DNA of 64,000 nt from Streptococcus sp. DTU_2020_1001019_1_SI_AUS_MUR_006 (GCF_032340315.1 NZ_CP135436.1:1695501-1759500); one strand, 5' to 3'. Counted from the stretch's first letter, positions 51,294 through 62,182 are shown. Made by a program: numbers and translations. The notes: a model not told the origin generated them from the sequence alone.

Positions 51294-53630
51294 TTATTTT
51301 CTAGTTTGATAACGACTTGTCAGGATGAAAATGATAGCAAAGATGACCATCATAATGCCATAGACAGGTAATGTTTGTTCTGTCAGTGTTGAAATTTCAA
51401 GTAATTTTTGAATTCTTGGAAATAGAGCTGTTCCAAGGAAGCCACCAACTGACCAAATAATCAAGAGAACACGCCACAGACTAAATGGCAAACAAGCTCT
51501 AACTACAGACATGAAACCAATCGATGCCAATAGATAATACAAAAGTGTCGAAATTTCAATTGCTGACCAACCTTGACCTGTTCCAAAAATTTTAACAAAG
51601 AGAACACTAAAGACTACCATCAAGGCACTTGGTAGTGCTCGGAGCATGGATTTTCTGAGGAAGTTTTGTTCGACTGGCTTAATATTTCGCTCAAAGGTCA
51701 ATACGAACGGTGGGAATCCTTCCACAAACTGGTCAATCATGGTAATCTGAATCGGAATGAATGGGAAAATCAAAATCCATTCAGTACGACCCAACAATGC
51801 ACTTGCAATACAGATGATTGCCAACAAGAAGGAATAGATGGTCTTAATCAAGAAAATTGGAGCAATGTGAGCAATATTATTAACCACACGACGACCCTCA
51901 AAGAGAATCTCAGGAACATCATTAAAGTCTGAGTTCAAGAGAACCAGATTTGCAATCTGACGAGTCGCTGGATCTCCTTCAGCCATAACGATGGAACAGT
52001 CTGCCTCACGAAGAGCTAGAATATCATTGACACCGTCTCCTGTCATGGCTGTAGTATGACCTGCTTTTTTCAACGTTTGGATGATCAGTTTCTTTTGATG
52101 AGGAGAGACACGTCCGAAAATCGCTGTCTCCTCAGCCATGGCAACCAATTCCTCGTCCGTGATCTTCGAACAATCTACATAGCTGTGGTAATCTGCAAAA
52201 CCAGCTTTTTGAGCAATACTTGAAACCGTAACTGGATTATCACCAGAGATAATTTTCAGGCCCACTTCCTGAGAACGAAGATAGTCTAGAGTTTCAGCTG
52301 CCCCTTCTCGGATTGGATCTAGAATTTCAAGCAAAGCCAAGGCTTGAATATCAGATGGCTTTTGTGGCTTGTGGTGATCAAGTTTTTCTTGACTGAGGGC
52401 CAGAACTAAGACACGAGATCCTCGTTCGAGAGCTTCTCTAGCCTCAGGAACTTCAGCATCCAACAACATCTCCGGTGCGCCTAGAAAAACAGTTCCAAGA
52501 CCTTCCAACTCCATTGCTCCCCATTTACGATCGCTTGAAAATGGAAGATTAGAAATCATCGGATAAGTTACTTGACCTTGAAAACGTTGACGAATAGCTT
52601 GTGCTGTTGGGTTCTTATCTTCACTGTTTGCCATATAGCTAGTTAATATTTTGGCAATAGCATCCTTGTCATAAGCCTGGGTCAGAGGAAGAACAGTCTC
52701 AACCTGCATCTTCCCTTGGGTGATGGTACCTGTCTTATCCAAGCAGAGCATATCCACGCGCGCTAGGGTTTCAACAGAGTACATCTCCTGTACCAAGACC
52801 TTTTTCAAACCAAGCTTGATAACAGCGGTTAAAAGAGAGGTAATGGTCAAGAGGGCAATCCCCTTAGGCAACATTCCCAAAAGAGCTGTAGATGAATTCA
52901 CTACAGAAGACTTCAGTGGTAAACCTTTCAAGACCAAAGCTTCAAGCAAGAGGGCAATTCCAAATGGAATGATGATTTTCCCAGTAAAGCCTGCAAGTTG
53001 ATCAAGTGATTTCATGATACGTGAGTTGATCGGTTTAACTGTCTTAGCTTCAAGCATGAGTTTGGCTGCATAGTTATCTGCTCCTACATGATGAACTCGA
53101 GCAAAGACAGAACCACTGGCAAGAAAACTACCGGACAGCATTAAGTCTTCTACTTCTTTTTGCACCAAGTCGCTCTCGCCCGTTAACATGGCTTCATTGA
53201 CTTCTGCAAAGCCTTCTAATACAATCGCATCACTTGGAATTTGATCCCCTGCAGACAAGCGAATCACATCATCCAAAACAAGCTCTTCAGGGTCTAAAGT
53301 AATCTCTTGTCCATCACGAATAGTCGTAATCTTTTCTTTATTTAAGAGATTGAGTTTATCAACCATATGCTTGGCACGTAGCTCGGTTACAATTCCTGAA
53401 AAAGCATTAAAACAGATAACCGCAAAGAAAACCAGGTTGCTCCAGGCTTGAACAAAAGCGAGCGCTAATGCAATAGCAAAGTTCAAAGCATTGAAGAGAG
53501 TAAAAACATTTCGTTTTACAATCTGCCAAGTACTGGTACTAGCTGATGCTTTGAAATCATTGACCTGTCCCTGTTTCTGACGTTCATTAACTTCTGATTG
53601 GCTTAAGCCCATAATTTTATTTTTATCCAT
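51294..53630 (-). CDS. P-type cation-transporting ATPase
   Basis: Membrane cation pump of about 778 residues. The phosphorylation motif is DKTGTITQGK, the actuator LTGES, and the hinge GDGVNDILALREAD. Ten hydrophobic segments are arranged as expected for type II pumps. The M4 ion site reads MLPKGIALL, unlike the PEGL of SERCA pumps and nearer to the CtpE-like group, for which calcium export is known. The ion here is inferred only. ATG at 53630 was chosen to match relatives that begin MDKNKIMG. An in-frame ATG at 53642 is an alternative. Neither has a strong ribosome site. Confidence 0.88.
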   Translation of the reverse strand: MDKNKIMGLSQSEVNERQKQGQVNDFKASASTSTWQIVKRNVFTLFNALNFAIALALAFVQAWSNLVFFAVICFNAFSGIVTELRAKHMVDKLNLLNKEKITTIRDGQEITLDPEELVLDDVIRLSAGDQIPSDAIVLEGFAEVNEAMLTGESDLVQKEVEDLMLSGSFLASGSVFARVHHVGADNYAAKLMLEAKTVKPINSRIMKSLDQLAGFTGKIIIPFGIALLLEALVLKGLPLKSSVVNSSTALLGMLPKGIALLTITSLLTAVIKLGLKKVLVQEMYSVETLARVDMLCLDKTGTITQGKMQVETVLPLTQAYDKDAIAKILTSYMANSEDKNPTAQAIRQRFQGQVTYPMISNLPFSSDRKWGAMELEGLGTVFLGAPEMLLDAEVPEAREALERGSRVLVLALSQEKLDHHKPQKPSDIQALALLEILDPIREGAAETLDYLRSQEVGLKIISGDNPVTVSSIAQKAGFADYHSYVDCSKITDEELVAMAEETAIFGRVSPHQKKLIIQTLKKAGHTTAMTGDGVNDILALREADCSIVMAEGDPATRQIANLVLLNSDFNDVPEILFEGRRVVNNIAHIAPIFLIKTIYSFLLAIICIASALLGRTEWILIFPFIPIQITMIDQFVEGFPPFVLTFERNIKPVEQNFLRKSMLRALPSALMVVFSVLFVKIFGTGQGWSAIEISTLLYYLLASIGFMSVVRACLPFSLWRVLLIIWSVGGFLGTALFPRIQKLLEISTLTEQTLPVYGIMMVIFAIIFILTSRYQTRK

Positions 53631-53762
53631 AATCTCTATCATATCATTTTTTTTTGAATAATTCTAATTTCATATGAAGAGCAATTCCGCCTAAACAAAA
53701 AAACATTTGCTTGTCCTAGTATCATAAGGTATAATAAAAGAAAGAAAATTGAAGGAGACACC

Positions 53763-54512
53763 ATGTTTTATACTTATCTTCGTGGGCTCGTTATGTTGAT
53801 CCTTTGGTCTATCAACGGTAATGCTCATTATCATAATACGGATAAAATTCCGAGTCAAGATGAAAACTATATCCTAGTCGCTCCGCATCGTACTTGGTGG
53901 GATCCTGTCTACATGGCATTTGCGACCAAACCAAAGCAATTTGTCTTTATGGCTAAAAAGGAACTGTTCTCTAATCGAATCTTTGGTTGGTGGATTCGTA
54001 TGTGTGGTGCCTTTCCTATTGATCGGGAGAATCCTAGCGCTTCGGCTATCAAATACCCTATCAACGTTCTTAGAAAGAGCGACCGATCTCTCATCATGTT
54101 TCCAAGCGGTAGTCGTCATTCTAACGATGTCAAAGGGGGCGTAGCTCTGATTGCTAAAATGGCCAAGGTTCGCATCATGCCAGTTACTTACACTGGCCCA
54201 ATGACCTTAAAAGGACTCATCAGTCGTGAACGTGTCGATATGAACTTCGGAAATCCTATCGATATCTCGGACATTAAGAAGATGAATGATGAAGGAATTG
54301 AGATGGTTGCTGAACGTATCCAATCAGAATTCCAACGTCTAGATGAGGAAACAAAACAATGGCACAATAACAAAAAACCAAATCCTTTGTGGTGGTTTAT
54401 TCGCATACCAGCACTGATTCTTGCTGTCTTAGTTGCGATTATTACCATCATCTTTAGCTTTATCGCAAGTTTTATCTGGAATCCAGAAAAAAAACAAAAT
54501 CAATTAGGTTAG
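53763..54512 (+). CDS. 1-acyl-sn-glycerol-3-phosphate acyltransferase-like protein
   Basis: PlsC-family acyltransferase, 249 residues. The catalytic HxxxxD motif is HRTWWDP and the substrate-binding block is MFPSGSRHSNDVKGG (normally FPEGTRS, so Glu is replaced by Ser). C-terminal hydrophobic helix about residues 215-240. Likely makes phosphatidic acid in the membrane. GAAGGAG precedes the ATG and TATAAT lies at about 53731-53736. Confidence 0.88.
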   Translation: MFYTYLRGLVMLILWSINGNAHYHNTDKIPSQDENYILVAPHRTWWDPVYMAFATKPKQFVFMAKKELFSNRIFGWWIRMCGAFPIDRENPSASAIKYPINVLRKSDRSLIMFPSGSRHSNDVKGGVALIAKMAKVRIMPVTYTGPMTLKGLISRERVDMNFGNPIDISDIKKMNDEGIEMVAERIQSEFQRLDEETKQWHNNKKPNPLWWFIRIPALILAVLVAIITIIFSFIASFIWNPEKKQNQLG

Positions 54513-54514
54513 AA

Positions 54515-54550
54515 TAAAATGGCTGAGGGATATTCTCTTAAGCCATTTTA
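54515..54550 (+). terminator. Hairpin after the PlsC-like gene
   Basis: A perfect 10-bp stem TAAAATGGCT/AGCCATTTTA with a 16-nt loop, but only a short T-rich tail. Likely a weak terminator. Confidence 0.6.
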
Positions 54551-54629
54551 GTTTGACTGACAGCTGATTACTTTTAAATAAAATATTTTATTGACAAAGA
54601 TTTGAAACTATAGTATACTTTTTAAGTAA

Positions 54630-54702
54630 GCTGATTTAGCTCAGTAGGCAGAGCGCATCCATGGTAAGGATGAGGTCGCCGGTTCGATCCCGGCAATTAG
54701 CA
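54630..54702 (+). tRNA. tRNA-Thr (anticodon GGT)
   Basis: 73 nt. Acceptor GCTGATT pairs with AATTAGC, the D arm GCTC/GAGC, anticodon stem CATCC/GGATG around ATGGTAA (anticodon GGT, reads ACC and ACT), T arm GCCGG TTCGATC CCGGC. CCA is not encoded. The promoter is TTGACA (54591-54596), 17 bp, TATACT (54614-54619). A single tRNA gene, followed by its own terminator. Confidence 0.95.
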
Positions 54703-54711
54703 TTGTTTAAC

Positions 54712-54737
54712 AGTTCCTTTTTATAGGAACTTTTTTA
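54712..54737 (+). terminator. Terminator after tRNA-Thr
   Basis: AGTTCC/GGAACT 6-bp stem with an 8-nt loop and a run of seven T. It overlaps the start of the promoter for the next RNA. Confidence 0.88.
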
Positions 54738-54914
54738 TTGACTTTTTTTCGACCTTATAGTAGAATAAAACTTGCGATGAGTCGATATGTAGCGAGAGCT
54801 ACTATTGAGCAAAGGAGGTCATAACGCAGGAGCGGACCTTGAGAAATTGTGTGAACCGGTTTCTCACATGGAGATGCCTCTCAGGCTTTCTGGTTTTTCC
54901 AGAGAGCTTTTTTT
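54738..54914 (+). ncRNA. Putative structured small RNA or orphan leader, about 142 nt
   Basis: A near-consensus promoter, TTGACT (54738-54743), 17 bp, TAGAAT (54761-54766), predicts a start near 54773. The transcript would hold a GTAGC-GAGA-GCTAC hairpin with a GNRA loop (54789-54802), an AGGTC/GACCT pairing (54816-54839), a GAGAAA/TTTCTC pairing (54841-54865) and a strong terminator GCTTTCTGG/CCAGAGAGC (54885-54907) with seven T. AAAGGAGGT at 54811 is a perfect anti-ribosome-site match, but no ORF follows it. No gene follows on this strand. Family not identified. Confidence 0.7.
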
Positions 54915-55210
54915 ATTTTCCTAAACACTACTAAATCCTATCTTTTAGCAATTCTTTCTGCACAAACAGCAAAAAGCTCAAACCTCAATCATACACTGAT
55001 AGACTTATTATCCAAAAAATCTTAGCTAGGTTTAGTCGTAAAGATACAAAGATGACCATTGCTATCTCTAATTACAGCAAAAGTTACAGGGCAAACTGTA
55101 TTATATACCTTAGCATTGAAATAAAAATGATATATTTTGCCCCTCGTCACAAAAAAAAGACCTATCACACAAGCTAGAAAGCTTGATATGATAGGCTTTT
55201 TAATATTAGA
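54915..55210. other. Gap between the small RNA and pyk
   Basis: Holds the pyk terminator at 55151-55200. A 42-codon frame with GTG start at 55150 and stop at 55022 (minus strand, containing VYNTVCPVTFAVIRD) may be debris and has no ribosome site. Nothing else was recognised. Confidence 0.5.
55151..55200 (-). terminator. Terminator after pyk
   Basis: CCTATCA/TGATAGG outer stem and AAGCT/AGCTT inner stem, then eight A on the plus strand (T run on the minus strand). It lies 11 bp past the pyk stop. Confidence 0.9.
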
Positions 55211-56716
55211 TTAACGTACAGTGCGGATACGCATTGTGTTAGTACGAACTGCTTCACCAAGTGGCACACCTGCAACGATAACGATATCGTCACCAGATTG
55301 TACAAGACCTGCTTCAACTGCTTTACGTTCAGCAATTTCAAACATGTCGTCAGTTGATGATGGAGCTTCTGTCAACATTGGGATAACACCCCAGTTCAAC
55401 ATCAATCCACGTTCTGTCAATTCGTCGAATGTCAATGCCAAGATATCAGCATTTGGACGGTATTTAGAGATCAAACGTGCTGTGTGACCAGTCTTAGTAA
55501 GAGTTACAACCAATTTAATGTCCATTGAATTTGTAGCATCTTTAACTGCTGAAGCCATAACTTCTGTCTTAGAGTTACGTTCAAATGAATCTGAGTTCAA
55601 ACGTCCGTATTCGTTAAGAAGAGTTTGAGCATTCTTATCGATAGTTGCCATTGTACGAACAGACTCAAGTGGGTATTTACCATTCGCTGACTCACCTGAA
55701 AGCATTGTTGCGTCAGTTCCGTCGATAACAGCGTTAAATACGTCTGATACTTCTGAACGAGTTGCACGTGGTTTTTCAGTCATTGTTTCAAGCATGTTTG
55801 TTGCAGTGATAACAACTTTACCAGCAGCATTCACTTTAGTAATGATCATTTTTTGGTAAACTGGAACCATTTCAAATGGTACTTCGATACCCATGTCACC
55901 ACGAGCGATCATGATACCGTCAGCAGCTTCAATGATTTCATCCAAGTTATCGATACCTTGTTGGTTTTCGATTTTAGCGAACAATTGAACGTGACCGTTA
56001 CCAGTTTCTTCACAGATTGCACGAACTTCATTCACGTCTTTTGCAGTACGTACGAATGAGATCGCGATGAAGTTGATACCTTGTTCCAAACCGAAGCGGA
56101 TATCAGCGTTATCACGTTCAGCAAGAGCTGGGAAAGGAATTTTAGTGTTAGGGATGTTTACACCTTTTTGTTTAGCGATAACACCGTCATTTTCAACTTC
56201 AACAACAAATTCACGAGTTGCATCGTCTTTTTCTACAACACGAAGACCAAGTTTACCATCGTCAACCAATACTTGACGACCAACTTCAACATCATCATAG
56301 ATATCAAGTGCTCCTGCAACGTTCAAAGCAATCACTTCACGAGTTGATTTGATTCCTTGTTTAGTTGCAACACGGATTTTTTCACCAGTTTTGTATGAAT
56401 ACTCTTTAGCTTCACCTTCGAACAATTCAGTACGGATTTCTGGTCCTTTAGTATCAAGAAGGAAACCAACTTTTTTACCTGCAAGTTTTTCCGCAAGTTT
56501 AACAGTTGCCATACGGTCACCTTGTTCTTGGTGGTCACCATGTGAGAAGTTGAAACGGAAAGTGTTAGCTCCTGCTTCAATCAATTGGGCAATGTTTTTA
56601 GCTGAAGCTTCAACGTCAAGTTTTTCACCCCAGTATCCGTCATCACCAAATTTTTTACCACCGCGGATTTCTACCGCAGGACCCAAAGTTGCAACGATTT
56701 TTACACGTTTGTTCAT
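55211..56716 (-). CDS. pyk: Pyruvate kinase
   Basis: Last enzyme of glycolysis, PEP + ADP to pyruvate + ATP, 501 residues. Motifs are TLGPA at the N-terminus, FNFSHGDHQEQ, DTKGPEIRTE, the active-site IARGDMGIEVPFE and MLSGESANGKYP. It lies 66 bp downstream of pfkA on the same strand, the usual pairing in streptococci, with a small hairpin GACC/GGTC in the gap. Confidence 0.97.
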   Translation of the reverse strand: MNKRVKIVATLGPAVEIRGGKKFGDDGYWGEKLDVEASAKNIAQLIEAGANTFRFNFSHGDHQEQGDRMATVKLAEKLAGKKVGFLLDTKGPEIRTELFEGEAKEYSYKTGEKIRVATKQGIKSTREVIALNVAGALDIYDDVEVGRQVLVDDGKLGLRVVEKDDATREFVVEVENDGVIAKQKGVNIPNTKIPFPALAERDNADIRFGLEQGINFIAISFVRTAKDVNEVRAICEETGNGHVQLFAKIENQQGIDNLDEIIEAADGIMIARGDMGIEVPFEMVPVYQKMIITKVNAAGKVVITATNMLETMTEKPRATRSEVSDVFNAVIDGTDATMLSGESANGKYPLESVRTMATIDKNAQTLLNEYGRLNSDSFERNSKTEVMASAVKDATNSMDIKLVVTLTKTGHTARLISKYRPNADILALTFDELTERGLMLNWGVIPMLTEAPSSTDDMFEIAERKAVEAGLVQSGDDIVIVAGVPLGEAVRTNTMRIRTVR

Positions 56717-56782
56717 GATTTTTGTGACTCCTTTATATAATTCGACCTTTTTTGGTCATTTTACCAGTTTAGTTAAAGTTGA

Positions 56783-57811
<1,029 letters not shown>

Positions 57812-57871
57812 TTAACATTCTAACTGATTATACCATAATTAAAGTTAAAATTCTTTTATTTTCATTGATTT

Positions 57872-60800
57872 TTAACGATAAATCGTTTTCATAGTTATTT
57901 GACTCAAAGTTTCCTGCAAACTAACATCTTTTGCAACAAAATAGCCCGGCAAAAGAACATTTTTTTGTTCATTTTCGTAGCGAATGATGACAGGAATTTG
58001 TCCCTTGTATTGTTCTAAAATATGATAAATTTCAGAATCATGTTCATGATCAGCAGCCTGAATCCAAAATCGTTCACTCACTGCTTCTTTTAGATTATTT
58101 AATACTAACTGAAGGCGACCGTCTCTTGCCTGCACTTTTCCATTAAGGTAGTAAAATCTTCCTTCATGTAAGAGATTTTTAAATTGGCGATACTGGTCAG
58201 AAAAAACTGTGACTTCAAGCTTCGTTTTACTATCACTAACTTTCAGAAAAGCCATGTTTTCACCTTTTTTAGTACGAATGACACGAATGGATTCTATCTC
58301 AACGAGTACTGTAGCTGTCTGTCCTTCAGATAGTTCAGACAAACTCACAATTGGATAGAGGGGATTCTTTGCTAAAATCAGTAAGGGGTGCGGACTGATA
58401 CCGACTCCAAGCCACTCCTGTTCCTTACGAAACTTTTCGACTTGCGTAAAATCCTCACTCTCAAGCCAATTGTAGCTATTATCTGCAAATAAACTACCCA
58501 ATTCTTCCACAAAAATAAACAAAGTAGGTAAATTGGATAAGATTTTTTGGCGATTTTTTTCAAAACTATCAAATAAACCAATCTCGACTAGGGGAGTTAA
58601 AAGACTCAACTTCTGATAATTTTTAGGCAAGCGAGTGACAAAATCTTCGACACTACTAAAAGGACGATTCTCTAAAATCCAATAGGCAAAATCTCGAGGC
58701 ATCCCCTTGATACTCTTAAGTCCCAAGTAAATAGTCCTGTCTGTCAATTTATCCTGATACGGAATTGTATTGATAGAGAGTGGTGTTAGTTCAAAACCCA
58801 TTTCAAGCGCATCGAGAATATAATCTCCACTGGCATAGTTGAGCATAACTTGATAAAAGATTTCTGGGTAATGTGTTTTAAAGTAAGCAAGCTGGAAGGC
58901 TAAAGCCGCATAAGCATAAGCATGCGATCGGTTGAAACCATAACCAGCAAATTTTTCCATGACAGCAAAAACCTGCTGAGCCTGTTCTTTTCCATGACCT
59001 TTTTCGAGTGCACCTTGGATAAAACTCTCCTCCATTCGGTGCATCTCGGCCGCATTCTTTTTCCCCATAGCACGACGTAAAATGTCGGCCTTCCCAAGGC
59101 TGAAACCAGCGTAACGCTGTGCCACTTGCATAACCTGTTCTTGGTAAAGCATAATGCCATAAGTTGGAGCTAAAATATCTTCCAAAACTGGGTCCAGAAC
59201 TGTTACCTTTTCTTTACCATGTTTTCGAGCCACAAAGTTATCAATATAGTCACTCGCTCCCGGTCTGTTGAGGGAAGTCGTTGCCACTACTTCTTCAAAG
59301 CTTTCAGGCTTCACGCGCTTTAATAAGCGAATAGCACCAGGTTGTTCAAACTGAAAGATTCCCTTGGTCTTCCCAGCTGCAAAAAGAGCCAAAGTTTCCC
59401 TATCCTCAAGGTCAATATCCTCAATCCTTAGCTGAATTCCTTGAGTTTCAAATAAGAGCTCCTTCATTTTTTGAGCGAAGGTGAGGTTTCGTAAGCCCAA
59501 GAAATCCATCTTGAGCAAGCCATTTCCCTCGACTCCATGAGCATCATACTGGGTAATGAGCATATCCTCACCATACTTAAGAGGAATATAGTCCGTTAGA
59601 TTTTTATCACTGATAACCACACCAGCAGCATGAATGGAGGTTTGACGAGGTGCTCCTTCTATTTTCTTGGCAATAACGAAAGCCTTTTGGTACTCAATCT
59701 TACCTTGAATCAGTTGTCTAAAGCCTAAATTCCCTTCATAGGCGCTTGTCAAGGTATCTTTGAAACCAATTTTCTTGGTTATGGATGTCAACTCGTACTC
59801 GGGAACACCATACCGTTTAAAAATATCTCGGATGGCCTGTTTGGCACCAAAAGTCGAGTAGGTGACTATCTGAGCAGCGTGAATACTACCATAACGGTCA
59901 CGAACATAGCGGATAAATTCAGGACGATAGATATCAGGAATATCAATATCGATATCAGGCATGGTATAGCGTTCACGATTTAAAAAGCGCTCAAAGATAA
60001 GATTCTTAGCTACAGGATCAATACCAGTAATATTTAAGGCATAGGCCACTAGACTTCCAACTGCAGACCCACGTCCCATTCCCATATAATATCCCTGAGA
60101 ACGACCAAAACGTAAGAGATCCCAGACAACCAAGAAATAGTCATCGAATCCCATGTCATGAATCACAGATAGTTCTTCTTCCAAACGAGCCTGATAAACT
60201 GAATCGAGTAAGCCTTTCTGTTCCAAGCCCTTAATAGCTCTTTCGCGCAACTCTTCAACAGCTGGTCTCTCTGGATTGAAGCGTGGAAGCTTGAGACTAC
60301 TATCAATCTCATAGGAAGCTTCCTTGATTAATCTTGCAAGATTTTCAAGCGCGAGTGGAAATTTCTCTAAAAAAATCTGTTCTAGACGGTCAGCCGGTAA
60401 AAACAAGCCTTGTTGCGCTTGAACATCCACCTCTCGTAAGGTCACATTTTCCTTAATCGCCTTGAGCATTTGAAGCGTTTCTAAATCCTCAGATTCGAAG
60501 GAATTAACACGATAAAGTGGGAGAATGGAGTGAGAAAAATTCGACTGAGGTGTATCTGGATACACTCCGATATAATAGTCATGCCCTAAGTCCAAGGAAT
60601 CAATTGCAGAATAATAGGGAACAATAACACAAATATCTTCTAGATAGGTAGAAAAATCAGTCCATTCCTTTTTACCTGTCATTTTTTGACTCGAAAGCTT
60701 CATGAGATTTCGATAACCATGATTTGACAAGGCTAAAAATCGAAGGTTGACAAGTTCCTCCTCATGATGAACGGTCATCTCAAGACCTAATAAAGGCTGA

Positions 60801-60973
60801 ATCTCCTGTTTTTGGCACTCTTTGATAAAATAATAGGCTCCATAGAGATTGTCAACATCCATGATTCCAAGTGCTGAGTAGCCGTATGCTTTCCCCTGGT
60901 CAACATACTTCTGAATGGAAATCATACTCTCCATGAAACTATAAACCGTTTTTGTATCAAGTTGTGCAATCAC
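57872..60973 (-). CDS. dnaE: DNA polymerase III subunit alpha, DnaE
   Basis: Second replicative polymerase of Gram-positives, extending RNA primers on the lagging strand, 1033 residues. Order: PHP domain (about 1-200), polymerase core with MGMGRGSAVGSLVAY and catalytic aspartates in MPDIDIDIPD, fingers with AMGKKNAAEMHRMEE, helix-hairpin-helix region, and C-terminal OB-fold about 870-960. Start is GTG at 60973, supported by GGAGGTGA 7 nt upstream. TATAAT lies in the leader near 61000. Confidence 0.96.
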   Translation of the reverse strand: MIAQLDTKTVYSFMESMISIQKYVDQGKAYGYSALGIMDVDNLYGAYYFIKECQKQEIQPLLGLEMTVHHEEELVNLRFLALSNHGYRNLMKLSSQKMTGKKEWTDFSTYLEDICVIVPYYSAIDSLDLGHDYYIGVYPDTPQSNFSHSILPLYRVNSFESEDLETLQMLKAIKENVTLREVDVQAQQGLFLPADRLEQIFLEKFPLALENLARLIKEASYEIDSSLKLPRFNPERPAVEELRERAIKGLEQKGLLDSVYQARLEEELSVIHDMGFDDYFLVVWDLLRFGRSQGYYMGMGRGSAVGSLVAYALNITGIDPVAKNLIFERFLNRERYTMPDIDIDIPDIYRPEFIRYVRDRYGSIHAAQIVTYSTFGAKQAIRDIFKRYGVPEYELTSITKKIGFKDTLTSAYEGNLGFRQLIQGKIEYQKAFVIAKKIEGAPRQTSIHAAGVVISDKNLTDYIPLKYGEDMLITQYDAHGVEGNGLLKMDFLGLRNLTFAQKMKELLFETQGIQLRIEDIDLEDRETLALFAAGKTKGIFQFEQPGAIRLLKRVKPESFEEVVATTSLNRPGASDYIDNFVARKHGKEKVTVLDPVLEDILAPTYGIMLYQEQVMQVAQRYAGFSLGKADILRRAMGKKNAAEMHRMEESFIQGALEKGHGKEQAQQVFAVMEKFAGYGFNRSHAYAYAALAFQLAYFKTHYPEIFYQVMLNYASGDYILDALEMGFELTPLSINTIPYQDKLTDRTIYLGLKSIKGMPRDFAYWILENRPFSSVEDFVTRLPKNYQKLSLLTPLVEIGLFDSFEKNRQKILSNLPTLFIFVEELGSLFADNSYNWLESEDFTQVEKFRKEQEWLGVGISPHPLLILAKNPLYPIVSLSELSEGQTATVLVEIESIRVIRTKKGENMAFLKVSDSKTKLEVTVFSDQYRQFKNLLHEGRFYYLNGKVQARDGRLQLVLNNLKEAVSERFWIQAADHEHDSEIYHILEQYKGQIPVIIRYENEQKNVLLPGYFVAKDVSLQETLSQITMKTIYR

Positions 60974-61145
60974 TCGCTATCACCTCCCTTTTTCTCCTTA
61001 TATTATACCATTTTAGAAAATAGAAAAACAATTTCTTTCTCCCCTTGTAGAAAAAAGAACCACAGTTGAATTAACCGTGATTCCCATTCATTATTCTACC
61101 TCTAGGATAGGATTTGTGGTTGTCAAATGACTGATCTTACCACTA

Positions 61146-61250
61146 ATACTCTTCGAAAATCAAATTCAAACCACGTCAGCGTCGCCTTGCGGTACTCAAG
61201 TACAGCCTGCAGCTAGCTTCCTAGTTTGCTCTTTGATTTTCATTGAGTAT
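61146..61250. repeat. Mitis-group intergenic repeat, 105 bp
   Basis: Ends are imperfect inverted repeats, ATACTCTTCGAAAATC on the left and GATTTTCATTGAGTAT on the right. The interior CCACGTCAGCGTCGCCTTGC is a string I recall being repeated many times in pneumococcal and mitis genomes. This copy is short, with part of the usual interior missing. It covers the 3' end of the B3/4 pseudogene. Confidence 0.75.
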
Positions 61251-61727
61251 AACACCAAAATATTTCTCAATTTTAGTATGTAATTCTAGCATTGATTCTA
61301 GAGCTCGTGATGCCTGCTCTTCATTGATAGCTTCAATGACTAAAATAGCATCTTTGGTTTCTTCTGTTAACATGGTTCTTTGGGCTTCACGCCAGTTTAA
61401 ACACCGACAAACCGCACCCTGATCATCAAAATAAATCATTTCATCAGCTAATGCTGGAGCATCACTTTCAGCCCCTAGTGGAAAGAAGGATTCATTCCCC
61501 TGAGCTCATCAAGACATAAGTCACCAACAATCTTAGCTAAATCCTCTCCCCCACAAGGAACAGCGTAAGAAAGTGAAACACTATTATAGAGATCTAGCAA
61601 AGGATTTATTGGATTAAATTCTCTTCCTTGACTTACACACTTTAATAAAGCTTCATTAGAAGAACGAGTACATTTTTTTGGTTTTGAATTAAGTGAATGC
61701 CTGACGCCATTCTTTTTCTTTCATTCT
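61221..61727 (-). pseudogene. Broken B3/4 (tRNA-binding) domain gene
   Basis: Remnant of a B3/B4-domain protein like the one fused in Phe-tRNA synthetase beta chains. Reading from 61727: EKEWRQAF, a frameshift near 61697, then SLNSKPKK and NPINPLLDLYNSVSLSYAVP with PCGGEDLA, a second frameshift near 61500 (one C missing in GAGCTCAGGGG), then FFPLGAESDAPALADE and AVCRCLNWREAQRTML to a TAG at 61221. The last residues, GVILNENQRAN, are encoded by the inserted 105-bp repeat. The 5' third of a normal gene of about 230 codons is gone. Confidence 0.8.
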
Positions 61728-61774
61728 ACTAAAAATTCAAAAAAACGAGTAGCATACAAGCTACTCGATAGGAA

Positions 61775-62161
61775 CTATAATGAATTTTCACGAATCACTT
61801 CTACCTTGTATCCATCTGGATCTTTGATAAAGTAATAGTTTGGTTGAGTCCCTGGAAGTCCATTAGGCGCTGTCACTTCGTAGCCTTTGTCGCTATGTTC
61901 TTTGTGAAGAGCCTCAAGATCAGGTGTGCTTAGGGCGATGTGAGCAAAACCGTCACCGACAACATAAGGTCCGTGATCATAGTTGTAGGTCAACTCCAAT
62001 TCATAATCATCACCGTCAAGACCTAGATAAACAATCGTAAAAGCATAGTCTGGAAAATCCTTGCGACGCAATTCCTTAAATCCAAAAGCATCTTGATAAA
62101 AAGCGATTGATTTTTCAAGATTTTCTACTCGCAAGCATGTGTGTAGCATTTTTGAAGCCAT
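61775..62161 (-). CDS. gloA: Glyoxalase I (lactoylglutathione lyase)
   Basis: 128 residues of the vicinal oxygen chelate fold. Metal ligands fit His7, Glu (in YELELTYN), His (in GFAHIALS) and Glu (VEVIREN). It detoxifies methylglyoxal. A terminator lies between it and rplT, so it is likely read at low level from that operon or from its own promoter. Confidence 0.93.
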   Translation of the reverse strand: MASKMLHTCLRVENLEKSIAFYQDAFGFKELRRKDFPDYAFTIVYLGLDGDDYELELTYNYDHGPYVVGDGFAHIALSTPDLEALHKEHSDKGYEVTAPNGLPGTQPNYYFIKDPDGYKVEVIRENSL

Positions 62162-62182
62162 TTTTTTCTCCTTTGTTTAAAA

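Noticed and set aside
54811..54912. Short frame after AAAGGAGGT starting at TTG 54839
   Set aside because: It runs through the terminator hairpin and spacing to the TTG is too long.
55022..55150. 42-codon minus-strand frame with GTG start
   Set aside because: No ribosome site, located just after the pyk terminator region, no recognised family.
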